DNA of 64,000 nt from CALBZG01 sp964486295 (lineage in GTDB: Bacteria; Bacillota; Clostridia; Peptostreptococcales; Anaerovoracaceae): positions 4,496 through 68,495 of the forward strand of contig CAZAMF010000011.1 of assembly GCA_964486295.1 (NCBI GenBank), read 5' to 3'. Within the stretch, counting starts at the first letter, position 1. Each line of letters begins with the position of its first letter. The position numbers and the translations under genes are program-made. The notes beneath the pieces were generated by a model. It was not told the origin of the DNA, did no database searches, and saw only the letters and a list, made by a program, of their open reading frames with translations. Shown here one piece after another: positions 52,115 to 62,200 of this stretch.

Positions 52115-52997
52115 TCAAGCCGGATTTTGCTTTCTTTAATAATTCTATATCCAATTTTTTCATTTTAAGCATGGCGGCCGTTGCTCTTGTGATTTCATCT
52201 TTTGTGCCGTCAAACATCAGACCGGACATATTTTCCGGAACGATCTGCCATGAAACTCCAAACTTGTCCTTGATCCAGCCGCATTGTTCCGCCTCCGGCA
52301 CAGCGGAAAGCTTCTCCCAGAAATAATCGATTTCCGCCTGATCCCTGCAATTGACAATCAGGGAAAATGCTTCGTTGAATCCGAAATCGGCATCAAAGCC
52401 ATGATCCATTGCGACAAAATCAATACCGAACAATTTAAAAGCAGCATATTTGATTTTTGCATTTGCAGCGCCGGCTTCGCCTTTTTCATAAGGGACCATG
52501 GCCGTGATCTCGCCTTCCCTGAAAACATCCACGTAATATTTCAGGGCCTCTTCGGCTTTGCCATTGGAATCTTTTGAAAAAAGAAAACTTACTTTTATTT
52601 TTTGGCGGATTTGTTCTCCCTCTGTAAGCATCAATTGCCAGGACAGGCCATATCGATCCTGGATCCACCCATACCACCTGCTGAAAGGATATTCTGCCAG
52701 CGGCATCAGCTCGATGCCATCTTCCGACAAGGCTTTCCATTTGGAATTTACCTCCTCGATGGTATCGCATAAAACCATGAAAGAAATCGAGGGGTTGAAC
52801 TTAAAATAAGGGCCTGCACTGATCGCCATGAATTCCTGGCCTTCCAATTCAAAAGAAATCAATTCTGAATCTCCGGAAGGCGTTCCTTCGATGGTATCGA
52901 TTCTCTCTATTTTCGAACTGTTAAACAAACCGGTATAGAAGACTACAGCTTCATGGGCGTTGTTGTCAAACCATAAATGGGGCACGATTTTCTGCAT
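52107..52997 (-). CDS. PhnB-like protein with two VOC domains
   Basis: A 296-residue protein made of two tandem PhnB/VOC (glyoxalase-fold) domains, about residues 1-130 and 131-270. Each begins with the typical start (IVPHLWFDNNAHEAVVFYTG; KVSFLFSKDSNGKAEEALKY) and contains a YGW/GWIxDRYG...SWQ(L/I) segment. Family members are often misnamed 3-demethylubiquinone methyltransferases; no methyltransferase motif is present. Function unknown, cytosolic. AAGGAGGAG lies upstream of the ATG. Confidence 0.8.
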   Translation of the reverse strand: MQKIVPHLWFDNNAHEAVVFYTGLFNSSKIERIDTIEGTPSGDSELISFELEGQEFMAISAGPYFKFNPSISFMVLCDTIEEVNSKWKALSEDGIELMPLAEYPFSRWYGWIQDRYGLSWQLMLTEGEQIRQKIKVSFLFSKDSNGKAEEALKYYVDVFREGEITAMVPYEKGEAGAANAKIKYAAFKLFGIDFVAMDHGFDADFGFNEAFSLIVNCRDQAEIDYFWEKLSAVPEAEQCGWIKDKFGVSWQIVPENMSGLMFDGTKDEITRATAAMLKMKKLDIELLKKAKSGLII

Positions 52998-53101
52998 TTT
53001 ACGACTCCTCCTTATTTTATGAGCTGCATAAGCCGATATTTATTTATATACACCTCTTTTGCCGCGAGTATTCCCTGTAAAATCAATTGCATCTTGTATT
53101 A

Positions 53102-53130
53102 TTGACAGCGATATGGTAGAGTCATAACTG
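53102..53130 (+). promoter_or_regulatory. Promoter of the first cobalamin-controlled operon
   Basis: TTGACA (53102-53107), 17 bases, TAACTG (53125-53130), about 30 bases ahead of the riboswitch. The -35 is perfect, the -10 weak. Confidence 0.6.
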
Positions 53131-53159
53131 AAAAGAAAATGATCAGAATTGAATACAAT

Positions 53160-53305
53160 TTATTGGTGTGCGATTTAAAAGCGCAGTTAAATAAAAGGGA
53201 ATGAGGTGGAAATCCTCAGCAGTCCTGCTGCCGTTATAGCCGGAAGACCTGCCAGTAAATTTTTGTTTTGCGTCTTACAGGCTATAGGGCGTAAAGCGTT
53301 GAAAT
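53160..53305 (+). promoter_or_regulatory. Cobalamin riboswitch (compact form)
   Basis: The conserved core is recognisable: AAAAGGGAAT, GAGGTGGAAATCCTC, GCAGTCCTGCTGCCGT and the box GCCGGAAGACCTGCC (53239-53253). It has no long P6-type extension and is shorter than the second riboswitch at 58.9 kb. TATAGCC (53235-53241) can pair with GGCTATA (53280-53286). A terminator follows at 53333, so bound cobalamin would switch off the toroid/lipoprotein/ECF operon. Confidence 0.85.
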
Positions 53306-53332
53306 ATTTAAAATTTGCACGAGGATAATTTT

Positions 53333-53369
53333 AAAGCATTCCGATTCAAAGCCGGAATGCTTTTTTATT
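53333..53369 (+). terminator. Riboswitch expression-platform terminator
   Basis: AAAGCATTCCG (53333-53343) pairs with CGGAATGCTTT (53353-53363), followed by TTTATTT. It lies between the aptamer and the first gene of the operon. Confidence 0.85.
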
Positions 53370-53431
53370 TAACAAGCCCAACAAGCACAGAAAGCGGCAA
53401 CAACCGGATAGCCGGGGAAAGAATAAGGAAA

Positions 53432-54751
53432 ATGATTAGAAAATCTTTAATGAGCATTCTATTGATCATAACAGTATTATGTCCGATGACAAATTTTAAT
53501 GGCGTCTATGCGGCAACGGCAACGACCGATACGCAAACTCGCCAGATTCAAATGGTGATGGATGAAACGGCAAAGCTGCTTGTGGATACTGTAAAGGATC
53601 CCGTGATATCGCAAGTCGGCGGAGAATGGACGATCCTGGGGCTGGCAAGGTCCGGATACTCCGTACCGGCGGGTTATTATGATCAATATGCACGGAACGT
53701 TGAAAAGGAACTTGCAGAGAAAAGCGGTGTGCTGACAAGCGTAAAGTACACCGAATACTCCCGTTTGATCCTGGCCATGACGGCAATCGCCCGCGACGTC
53801 GATTCTGTTGGCGGGTATAATCTTCTGGAAAAACTGTCCGATTTTGATAATGTGAAAAAGCAGGGGGTCAATGGTCCGGCTTTCGCACTTCTGGCGCTGG
53901 ACTCCCATGGCTATGAAATCCCTGCGGCTGCCGCCTCAAGGACCATTGCAAACGGCGGTACTGTGACCAGCAGAGAAGGGCTCATCGAATACCTTTTGAA
54001 CAAAGGCCCGGTTGCCGGAGACGCGGACAGGACCGGCATCATGCTTCAGGCGCTGGCGAAATATAAGGACAGGAAGGAAGTAAAGGCTTTTTCCGAAAAA
54101 GCGTTCCAAATGATCGACGGACTTGAGAACAGCGACGGTAGTTTTCCTTACGGCGGTGTGGCGGCATCGGAATCCATTGCGCAGGTCATTGTTGCAAAAG
54201 CCATGTGGGGGATCGATTGCCGGGAAAACGTCGACGCGCTTCTGACATATCATATGAATGGTGGCGGCTTTGAGCATGTCAGGGGCCAGGGTTTCGACCT
54301 GATGGCCACGGAGCAGGCCCTGTATGCACTGACAGCTTATGAAAGAAGCATAGCGGGTAAAACGGCCCTTTATGATATGACGGATGTGGTGATCTTTTCA
54401 CCGGCAGAGATCAGGGTATCTCTAAATGGAAACTATATTGCCTTTGATCAGCCCCCAGTGATTGAGAACAGCAGGACGCTGGTACCAATGAGAGCTATTT
54501 TTGAGGTGTTCGGGGCTGTAGTGACTTGGGATCAGGAAACGAAAACAGTTACTGGGACGCTGGACGGCAAAGTCGTTACGCTCACGGTCGGTGATAAAAC
54601 TTCATATGTCAATGGTGAAGCAGCGACATTGGATGTACCGGCAAAAATAATCAACGGACGGACCATGGTGCCGGTCAGATTTATTTCGGAAAGCCTTGAT
54701 GCGGATGTTCAATGGATCCAATCTCCGATGACGGTGGTGATAACAAAATGA
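53432..54751 (+). CDS. Secreted alpha/alpha-toroid protein with copper-amine-oxidase-like N domain
   Basis: A 439-residue exported protein. Residues 1-28 are a signal peptide (MIRKSLMSILLIITVLCPMT). About residues 35-320 resemble the terpenoid-cyclase/prenyltransferase alpha/alpha toroid, with repeating helical pairs such as WTILGLARSGY, GPAFALLALDSHGY and LMATEQALYALTAYER. The same fold forms the alpha domain of transcobalamin and intrinsic factor. The C-terminal 110 residues match the copper-amine-oxidase N-terminal-like domain (RTLVPMRAIFEVFGA, RTMVPVRFISESL), which in Clostridia is often a cell-wall or structural module. It overlaps the next gene, a DUF4430 lipoprotein, at ATGA, and is under cobalamin riboswitch control. 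I infer a cobalamin-binding role. The ATG at 53432 has an AAGGAAA RBS. Confidence 0.8.
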   Translation: MIRKSLMSILLIITVLCPMTNFNGVYAATATTDTQTRQIQMVMDETAKLLVDTVKDPVISQVGGEWTILGLARSGYSVPAGYYDQYARNVEKELAEKSGVLTSVKYTEYSRLILAMTAIARDVDSVGGYNLLEKLSDFDNVKKQGVNGPAFALLALDSHGYEIPAAAASRTIANGGTVTSREGLIEYLLNKGPVAGDADRTGIMLQALAKYKDRKEVKAFSEKAFQMIDGLENSDGSFPYGGVAASESIAQVIVAKAMWGIDCRENVDALLTYHMNGGGFEHVRGQGFDLMATEQALYALTAYERSIAGKTALYDMTDVVIFSPAEIRVSLNGNYIAFDQPPVIENSRTLVPMRAIFEVFGAVVTWDQETKTVTGTLDGKVVTLTVGDKTSYVNGEAATLDVPAKIINGRTMVPVRFISESLDADVQWIQSPMTVVITK

Positions 54752-55446
54752 GAAACAAAGCAATAGATAAAAGAATTAGAAGGTACTTGATCGTTCTGTT
54801 TTCAATCTTTCTGATGTTTGCCTTTTTCGGCTGCGGAAATGCAGAGCAAAACACGGATGCTCCTGCCGGGGAAATCGCAGTGCAGGACAACCCGGAACAA
54901 GCAGAAAAGGTAACCGGATCTGCAACAGCAACTCCGGAAGCGATTTCGGATGCAATTCCAGAAGCCGCACCCGAAAACATGCCCGAAAAATCCCAACCCT
55001 CAGAAACCTCCGAAAAGCAGCAGGATAAGCTGACCTGCACCGTTTCGATCACATGCGCCACCATTCTTGACAATATGGGCAACCTGGCCAAGGGAAAAGA
55101 AGAAGTGGTTCCCGCTGATGGAGTTATAATGTCGCCGAAAACAGTCGCTTTTGAACAGGGAGACACGGTGTTTGACGCCCTGGCCAGTGTTACGAAAGTG
55201 CAGAAAATACATATGGAGTTCACCACGACCCCGATCTATAAAAGCGCCTATATTGAAGGGATCAACAATATTTATGAGTTTGACTGCGGCGAACTTTCCG
55301 GATGGATGTACAAGGTGAACGGCGAATTCCCGAGCCGCGGATGCAGTGCTTACGAGCTTTCCGACGGAGACATGGTTGAATGGATCTACTCATGCAGTCT
55401 GGGCAGCGATATCGGCGGGAATTACCTGGAGCAAAAGGGAGAATAG
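54748..55446 (+). CDS. DUF4430 (transcobalamin beta-domain-like) lipoprotein
   Basis: A 232-residue lipoprotein. A basic N terminus, hydrophobic core and lipobox AFFGC (Cys29) predict membrane anchoring. A low-complexity linker rich in P, E, S and A (about 32-90) leads to a DUF4430 domain (about 90-228) with DTVFDALASVTKV, CGELSGWMYKVNGEFPSRGC and the typical DGDMVEWIYS. DUF4430 corresponds to the C-terminal beta domain of transcobalamin and intrinsic factor. With the toroid protein encoded directly upstream (4-base overlap), the pair supplies both halves of a transcobalamin-like binder as separate chains. Confidence 0.85.
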   Translation: MRNKAIDKRIRRYLIVLFSIFLMFAFFGCGNAEQNTDAPAGEIAVQDNPEQAEKVTGSATATPEAISDAIPEAAPENMPEKSQPSETSEKQQDKLTCTVSITCATILDNMGNLAKGKEEVVPADGVIMSPKTVAFEQGDTVFDALASVTKVQKIHMEFTTTPIYKSAYIEGINNIYEFDCGELSGWMYKVNGEFPSRGCSAYELSDGDMVEWIYSCSLGSDIGGNYLEQKGE

Positions 55447-55447
55447 A

Positions 55448-56335
55448 ATGAAGGACGTATTCGGAACGTATCATCCGATCATAAATTTTATGTTTTTCTG
55501 TGCAGTACTGCTGTTCAGCATGTTTTTCATGCACCCGGTCCTGCTTTTGATTTCTCTGATTTCCGGATTTTCATACTATGTGTATCTTACAGGGAAGAAA
55601 GCCCTGAAATTCAGCCTGATATTTTTACTGCCCATGATGATCCTGATTTCATTGATCAATCCGCTGTTCAACCACAGAGGCGTTACGATCATCGGGTATG
55701 TGATGGGCAATCCGATGACCCTGGAGTCGATCCTGTACGGGGCCGGCACCGGTCTGATGTTCGGCGCTGTCATTCTGTGGTTTTCATGCTACAACGTCAT
55801 CATGACCAGTGATAAATTCATCTACCTTTTCGGAAGGATCATACCGGCCATGTCCCTGATCCTGTCAATGGTTTTACGATTTGTGCCGAGATTCATGACC
55901 CAGGTCAAAATCATTTCTGATTCCCAGAAATGCCTGGGGCGTGACGTCAGCGACGGCAGGCTGAAAGATCGGGTCGCCCATGGAATAAAAATACTTTCTG
56001 TGATGACCACCTGGGCGCTGGAGAATGCCATTGACACAGCGGATTCTATGAATTCCAGGGGCTATGGGCTCCCCGGGCGAACGGCATTTTCGAATTTCAG
56101 ATTTGACACCAGGGATAAAACGATGAATGTTTTCATGCTGGGCTTGTTTGCGCTCATTATCGGAGGGACTGTCACGGGACAGAATACAGTGCAGTATTTT
56201 CCGTCCGTACGCTTTCCCGAGGTTACTGCAGCCGGCATCATCATATACGGAGCGTATTTTATACTTTGCTTTATGCCGTTGATTCTCGATTTGAAGGAGC
56301 AGGCCAGATGGCGACATTTACAATCAAAAATTTAA
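55448..56335 (+). CDS. ecfT: ECF transporter transmembrane protein EcfT
   Basis: EcfT is the membrane coupling protein of energy-coupling factor transporters and connects the two ATPases to the substrate-binding S component. From the ATG at 55448 (AAGGGAG upstream) the protein has 295 residues, about five or six transmembrane helices and the coupling-helix motif ADSMNSRGYGLPGRT near residue 200. It lies two bases after the DUF4430 lipoprotein gene and overlaps the next gene by 28 bases. Confidence 0.88.
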   Translation: MKDVFGTYHPIINFMFFCAVLLFSMFFMHPVLLLISLISGFSYYVYLTGKKALKFSLIFLLPMMILISLINPLFNHRGVTIIGYVMGNPMTLESILYGAGTGLMFGAVILWFSCYNVIMTSDKFIYLFGRIIPAMSLILSMVLRFVPRFMTQVKIISDSQKCLGRDVSDGRLKDRVAHGIKILSVMTTWALENAIDTADSMNSRGYGLPGRTAFSNFRFDTRDKTMNVFMLGLFALIIGGTVTGQNTVQYFPSVRFPEVTAAGIIIYGAYFILCFMPLILDLKEQARWRHLQSKI

Positions 56336-58884
56336 CCTTTACATATCCGATGAAAAACACGCCTGTACTGAAAAACATCGATCTCGAAATCGGGTACGGA
56401 CAGTTCATAACCATCTGCGGGCAATCGGGATCCGGAAAGACCACCCTTTTGCGAAATCTCAAATCCGCTCTGGCTCCCCATGGCAGCAGATCCGGAGAGA
56501 TATTGTTTTACGGAAGGCAGCTGGACAGCGTGGATCGAAGGGAACAGTCTCAGCGGATCGGGTATGTGCTTCAGAATCCTGAAAATCAGATCGTAACTGA
56601 TAAGGTGTGGCATGAACTGGCTTTCGGGCTGGAAAGCCTGGGCTACGACAAGAAAACCATCAGGCTGCGGGTTGCTGAAATGGCAAGCTTTTTCGGAATC
56701 CAAACCTGGTTTATGAAAAACGTCAGCGACCTGTCCGGTGGGCAAAAGCAGATACTGAACCTTGCCGCAGTGATGGCCATGCAGCCGGATGTTCTGATAC
56801 TGGACGAACCGACGTCGCAGTTGGATCCCATCGCGGCGGAAGCGTTCCTGGAAATGGTCCTGAAAATCAACAAAGAAATCGGGACAACGGTCATCATCAG
56901 CGAACACCGGCTTGAAGGGGTGTTTTCGATGGCGGACAGGGTCATCGTCATGGATGATGGAAGGATCGTTGCAAACGATACCCCTGAAAACACCGGAGCA
57001 ATTCTGGCCGCACGGAAGCATAAAATGTTTATGGTGATGCCGGCGCCGCTGAAAATCTATGCGGAGCTTTATGAGCAGAATGTAAGAAGAGAGCTTCCAT
57101 GCCCTGTAACGGTCAGAGATGGACGCAACTGGCTGACAAAGTTATTTGAAAACGAAGCAATTAAAACCACCGCACTGGACGCCACGCCGGTATTAGACCA
57201 AACCAGACAGGAACCCGTTATTTCCATGAAAGATGTGTGGTTCAAATATAATAAAAATGACAATGACGTGATCAAGGATCTGTCGCTGGAGATTTTCAGG
57301 GGAGAGATGTTTTGTGTTCTGGGAGGCAACGGCACAGGGAAGACCACCACGCTGAAATTGATCAGCGGTATTCAAAAAGCCTATCGGGGCAAAATGAGAC
57401 TCAAAGGCGTCGATATTGAAAAATATAAGAAGAATGAACTATTTTCCGGCATTATGGCCATGTTGCCGCAAAACCCTCAATCGGTCTTTGTGAAAAACAC
57501 AGTTCGTCTCGATCTCATGGAAATGATGGAAGGCAGAAAAAACCCTGCCGGAATGATCTATACCGATGATGCTGTTGAAAAAATGGTATCGGAAATGGCC
57601 AAACTGGTGGAAATCGAGCATCTGCTGGATATGCATCCATATGACTTGTCCGGCGGGGAACAGCAAAGAGCAGCGCTTGCCAAGGTACTTCTTCTTGAAC
57701 CGGAAATCCTGCTGCTGGATGAACCCACCAAAGGCATGGACAACTATTTCAAGAAAAAACTGGCGGGTATCCTGAAAAAGCTTCTGGATAAAGGAGTGAC
57801 CGTAGTGGTTGTCTCGCATGACATTGAATTCTGCGGCAGCTACGGCGACCGGTGTGCGATGTTCTTTGACGGGAATATTGTTACGCAGGGGGTGCCACGG
57901 ACATTTTTCTCCGGAAACAGTTTTTATACGACTGCGGCAAACAGAATGTCCCGCCACATATTTGAAAATGCCGTGACCTCGGAAGACGTTGTGGCATTGA
58001 TTAGGAAAAATCTCGATCTGCCCGAGCCTGTCGGGGAGGACAAGTCGGATGGAGGAGGCGATGTCGAAAATGACCGCCATGAGAAAACCGAAATCAAGAG
58101 CGGGAAAAGCGAATCCGTCAAACCGGCAAAGTCCGAAGCTGCAGCAAAGCCTGAGGCAACAAATCCTGTTCATGCTGCCGCAAAATTAAAAACAGGTACC
58201 AAATTGGCGACTTTCATCCTGCTGGCGATGGTCCCCATCACATTGTATGCGGGGATGTTCTGGCTGAATGACAGAAAATATTATTTCATCAGTCTGCTGA
58301 TCCTGGCCTATTCAATGATTCCTTTTTTTATGGTATTCGAGGGGAAGAAGCCTCGTGCGCGTGAAATAATAATTATCGCCGTGCTGATTGCAATCGCGGT
58401 GATCGGACGGGCTGCGTTCTTCATGGTCCCGCAATTCAAACCGGTGATTGCCATAGTGATCATCGCTGGGGCATGTCTGGGGAGTCAGGCAGGATTCATG
58501 ACCGGTGCCATGACCGCATTCGTTTCCAACTTTTTCTTCGGTCAGGGACCATGGACGCCATGGCAGATGTTCGCACTGGGTTTGATCGGGCTGTTATCTG
58601 GATATTTCATTGAAAAGGGACTTCTGAAAGAAAGAAGAAATTCTCTGATGGTGTTCGGCGCTTTGGCGACGGTTTTCATTTATGGGGGTCTTGTGGATCT
58701 ATGGACGATATTCGGGATGGGGACCGGAGAGGGCCTTCTGCAATGGGCGATCTCTGTCTACACGCTGGCGCTGCCTTTTAACCTGATCAATGCGGCTGCC
58801 ACGGTGATTTTCCTCTATTTTCTGGCGAAGCCGATGATAGAGAAAATCGATCGGATCAAGATCAAATACGGTTTGGTATATTAA
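56308..58884 (+). CDS. ECF transporter fusion: EcfA-EcfA'-S component
   Basis: A single 858-residue chain joins two ATPases and a membrane substrate-binding unit. ATPase 1 (about residues 1-235) has Walker A GQSGSGKTT, signature LSGGQKQI and LILDEPTSQLD. ATPase 2 (about 300-550) has GGNGTGKTT, LSGGEQQRAAL and LLLDEPTKGMD. After a charged low-complexity linker (about 575-630, KSDGGGDVENDRHEKTEIKS and on) six hydrophobic helices follow (about 635-845), with GRAAFFMVPQFKPVIAIVII and FGQGPWTPWQMFALG resembling S components of B12-regulated ECF systems (CbrT-like). The riboswitch upstream points to cobalamin as substrate. AAGGAG lies eight bases before the ATG at 56308. Confidence 0.88.
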   Translation: MATFTIKNLTFTYPMKNTPVLKNIDLEIGYGQFITICGQSGSGKTTLLRNLKSALAPHGSRSGEILFYGRQLDSVDRREQSQRIGYVLQNPENQIVTDKVWHELAFGLESLGYDKKTIRLRVAEMASFFGIQTWFMKNVSDLSGGQKQILNLAAVMAMQPDVLILDEPTSQLDPIAAEAFLEMVLKINKEIGTTVIISEHRLEGVFSMADRVIVMDDGRIVANDTPENTGAILAARKHKMFMVMPAPLKIYAELYEQNVRRELPCPVTVRDGRNWLTKLFENEAIKTTALDATPVLDQTRQEPVISMKDVWFKYNKNDNDVIKDLSLEIFRGEMFCVLGGNGTGKTTTLKLISGIQKAYRGKMRLKGVDIEKYKKNELFSGIMAMLPQNPQSVFVKNTVRLDLMEMMEGRKNPAGMIYTDDAVEKMVSEMAKLVEIEHLLDMHPYDLSGGEQQRAALAKVLLLEPEILLLDEPTKGMDNYFKKKLAGILKKLLDKGVTVVVVSHDIEFCGSYGDRCAMFFDGNIVTQGVPRTFFSGNSFYTTAANRMSRHIFENAVTSEDVVALIRKNLDLPEPVGEDKSDGGGDVENDRHEKTEIKSGKSESVKPAKSEAAAKPEATNPVHAAAKLKTGTKLATFILLAMVPITLYAGMFWLNDRKYYFISLLILAYSMIPFFMVFEGKKPRAREIIIIAVLIAIAVIGRAAFFMVPQFKPVIAIVIIAGACLGSQAGFMTGAMTAFVSNFFFGQGPWTPWQMFALGLIGLLSGYFIEKGLLKERRNSLMVFGALATVFIYGGLVDLWTIFGMGTGEGLLQWAISVYTLALPFNLINAAATVIFLYFLAKPMIEKIDRIKIKYGLVY

Positions 58885-58924
58885 GCTCTTCGGGCTGATA
58901 TAGATTATGAATTGAATATACTTC

Positions 58925-59130
58925 ATGTTCCTGCAAGCTGTCCTATGAGAAACAGCTGCGGGCTAAGAGGGAAACAGGTTAAAATCCTGTGCGGTACCGC
59001 CGCTGTAAGCGAGGAATCCGGCCAATTTCCACTGGATATGCAATCCGGGAAGGAAGGCAACGGGTGATGATGCGCAAAGCCAGAAGACCTGCATGAAGAA
59101 TGGGAGCCAGCCGGCGGGTTATCGGCATAC
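58925..59130 (+). promoter_or_regulatory. Cobalamin riboswitch (long classical form)
   Basis: The hallmark elements are in order: GAGGGAAACAGGTTAAAATC, CTGTGCGGTACCGCCGCTGT (the GCCNCTG box), GCGAGGA, a long extension arm around CCGGCCAATTTCCACTGGAT and the box AGCCAGAAGACCTGC (59078-59092). It stands 31 bases after the ECF fusion gene and controls the S-layer-anchored protein. I see no separate promoter in the short gap, so transcription may read through from the ECF genes. Confidence 0.92.
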
Positions 59131-59178
59131 ACTCCTTTCAAACAACATAGCATGTTTGATTAAAAGCAGAAAAAACGG

Positions 59179-59205
59179 ACTGCAGCAAAATAGCTGCAGT
59201 TTTTT
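59179..59205 (+). terminator. Riboswitch expression-platform terminator
   Basis: ACTGCAGC (59179-59186) pairs with GCTGCAGT (59193-59200), followed by TTTTT. It precedes the RBS of the S-layer protein gene. Confidence 0.88.
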
Positions 59206-59244
59206 GTGAGTAACCCAATATAAATACAGGAGGGGAAAAAAACA

Positions 59245-62200
59245 ATGAAAGCACGAAAAGGTTTTAAAAAAGGCATTGCATTTGTGCTGATGCTTGCCAT
59301 GATACTCGGCACATTTGGGGTAGCCGGATGGGGCGCCGGGCCGGTGTATGCTGCAGAAGCAAATGATATTACCGTAACCGTGGTCATAGAGAACAACACA
59401 TATCCGGTGGCCAGTGGAGCTGCCTGGGAAGGAACGCTGTTTACTTCTTCCGTTACGGTATCTGCCGGCGCTACGATGCTGGATGCAATTGAGCAGTCCC
59501 TAAACAATGAAGGCTATTTTGATACGTCTTTGATCGGCGGATCCTACATCAGCTCGATCAATGGGATCGCTGCCGGAGAAACAGGCGCCTATTCCGGATG
59601 GCTGGGTGCTTTGAACGGGGTTTTGCCAAACGTAGGATTAGGATCTTCATATGTCAGTGACGGAGACACTGTCCGCCTGATGTATTCGCTGCCGTCGGGT
59701 TATTGCGCAGATCCTGCAGTGTCATGGGGAACGTCCAATGCCTCATCGACCGGATTTTCCTTCAGTGACGGGATATGGTCGTCGGAAAGTGACGGCTGGG
59801 GCGGATATGCGATAACGCTGACAGTGCCCGATCCTTTGGAACAAATCGTCGTCAACGAGGTTGCAGGGAGCACTTCGCCGGCATTGCGTATTTATAAATA
59901 TGACAGCAGTACTTATAGCATTGACCAGAGCAATATTTATCGCATCGGAGATGCTATTCCGCTGTCTGGACTCGGCACCACATTTGATTCTCTCTATGTA
60001 TATTTGAATGAAGGGGCGACGGAAACATGCACGATCAATATCAGAAAGACCGGCGACATAAGTCCGGCGAAGTTATTATTCGGAACTGCGGAATCATTAT
60101 CGGAAGAACCAACAGCAAATTATTGGAATATTATAGGCGTAAATGCATACAATCTGTCACATTCAGCGGTTTCGTTCAGCAGCAACCAAACTGACAGTTT
60201 TACTTATAATGCAATTAGCGATTTCGCAGCTCCGGCACCTTACTCGGGAACAAAGCTGGCGATGGATATTATTGCGCTGACTTCACTTGGATACGATGCA
60301 TCGAAAATTGTATCGAATGGTACCGACATCAATGGATATGCTGTCATGAAAGAACAAGTCTCTGCAGATACTGCGTACGGAGGTTGGGTTGAGATATATG
60401 CGTACAGCCTGATGGCTTATTTGCAAACCGGAAATAATACATACGATGCCGAGATCAATGCAGCCATCGGCGAGATTGAAGCGCTTGAAGCGAACGGGTG
60501 GGCGGCAGCATGGGGCTCTGCGGATTCAGTAGGTATTGCTGTCGCTGCACTGAGTATGGCTGCCGACAAAGGCTATTCAGTCGATTCAAGTATTATCGGA
60601 AGCGGTGTTGATTTTCTGGAGAATGCGGTGAAGGCCAATGGTACGGTAGCCGATTCATACTATTTAACGGAAAATGCAAATTCTACTGCGATGACGATCC
60701 TCGGCCTGGATGCTGCCGGAGTTGATGTGTCGACATTCAGTACTGCCGGTGGCGTTTATCTGTTGGATGGACTAAATCTCTTTTCTGATAAAAATTTACA
60801 AGGATTCATTTATAACTCCGGTGGATCGCATAATACTGCTGCTTCGCAGCAGGGATTCCTAGCCCTGTTGGCAGCGGACACAGCCGGTAATACAAATATT
60901 TTTGATTTTTCAGGGAAAGGGATATTTACAGCAGCCAGCTCCTACGACAATTGCCCGGTCTATTTTACCGTTTTGCCGACGGGAGCCAATTTAGCGGTGA
61001 CTGATAGCAACGGATTGATCCAGACGGAACGGTTTGCAGGAATTTACGATTTGCCTGCTGGCGCATATAATTATGCGGTTTCGAAATCAGGGTATGTAAC
61101 CAAAACAGGAAGTTTTGCTATAAGCGCGGAAGCGGCCGCTGGCCATATCAGACAGCCGATAAATATCTCCCTTGTCAGTTTGCCGATAGCTGCTGATAAC
61201 ATTACGGTGAAAGTATCTGTTAAGACTCATGATGAAAACAAGTGTAACAATTCCTATACTTACAAGAACAATTCTTCTGACTACTATAATATCGTCAGCA
61301 AGACCTTAACTCTTGGGAAAAACAGCACGGTGTTTGATGCGCTTGACGCGGCGCTTACGGCTGCCGGAAAGACATATTATGAAAGCGATTATGGATATAT
61401 AGCTGAAATAGATGGCATCAGCGAATTCTCCCACGGCGAAAACTCAGGATGGCTGTATAAGGTCAATGGAGATGTAGTGAGTGAAAACAGCAGGGATTAT
61501 GTATTGACAAAAGATTCAACAATCGTGTGGTGGTTCTCAGATGATTACGTGAATGATGATGGCTCGGAAATGTGGAGCGGCGGCGGATCTGTTGTGACAG
61601 AAGGAGGCTTGGCGGCGAAGACTGTGGTTTTTACTGCCGATATAAATGCTAACGGCGATGCTTCTGCGACGATCAAAAAAAGTCAGCTGGATGAAATGAA
61701 GTCAGATGGGAATTCACTCCAAGTCGTGAGTTCTTTGGCCTCTATCGAAATGGATGCCGACACTGTAGCGGGCATTTCAAAGGCAGTAAGTGGCAGTGTT
61801 GAAATTACTGCATCAAAAGTAGATCCGGACTCTCTGAAAAACATCAGCGAGGATATCAAGAGCCAAATCGGCAGCAGACCGATCATCGATATAAGTGTTA
61901 CAAGCGCAGGCAAAATTATTTCCGAATTTTCCGGTGAAGTGACTGTCCGGATCCCATATATTCTTGCCGAAGGGGAGAACCCGAATGCGATTGTCATCTA
62001 TCGGCTGAACGAAGCAGGAGAGTCTCAAATCATCAGGAACTCCATTTATGATATGGAAACAAAAACCGTAATTTTTACAACAGATCATTTTTCGGTATAT
62101 GCGGTGGGCTATCAATTGAAGGAATTTACGGATATCAAAGGGAGCTGGGCAGCTGATTTCATATACTACCTTGCTGCCAGAGATATGATTTCGGGCATGA

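Noticed and set aside
53315..53431. Longer N terminus for the toroid protein.
   Set aside because: It would start inside the riboswitch terminator region and would precede the signal peptide; the ATG at 53432 has an RBS and gives a normal signal peptide.
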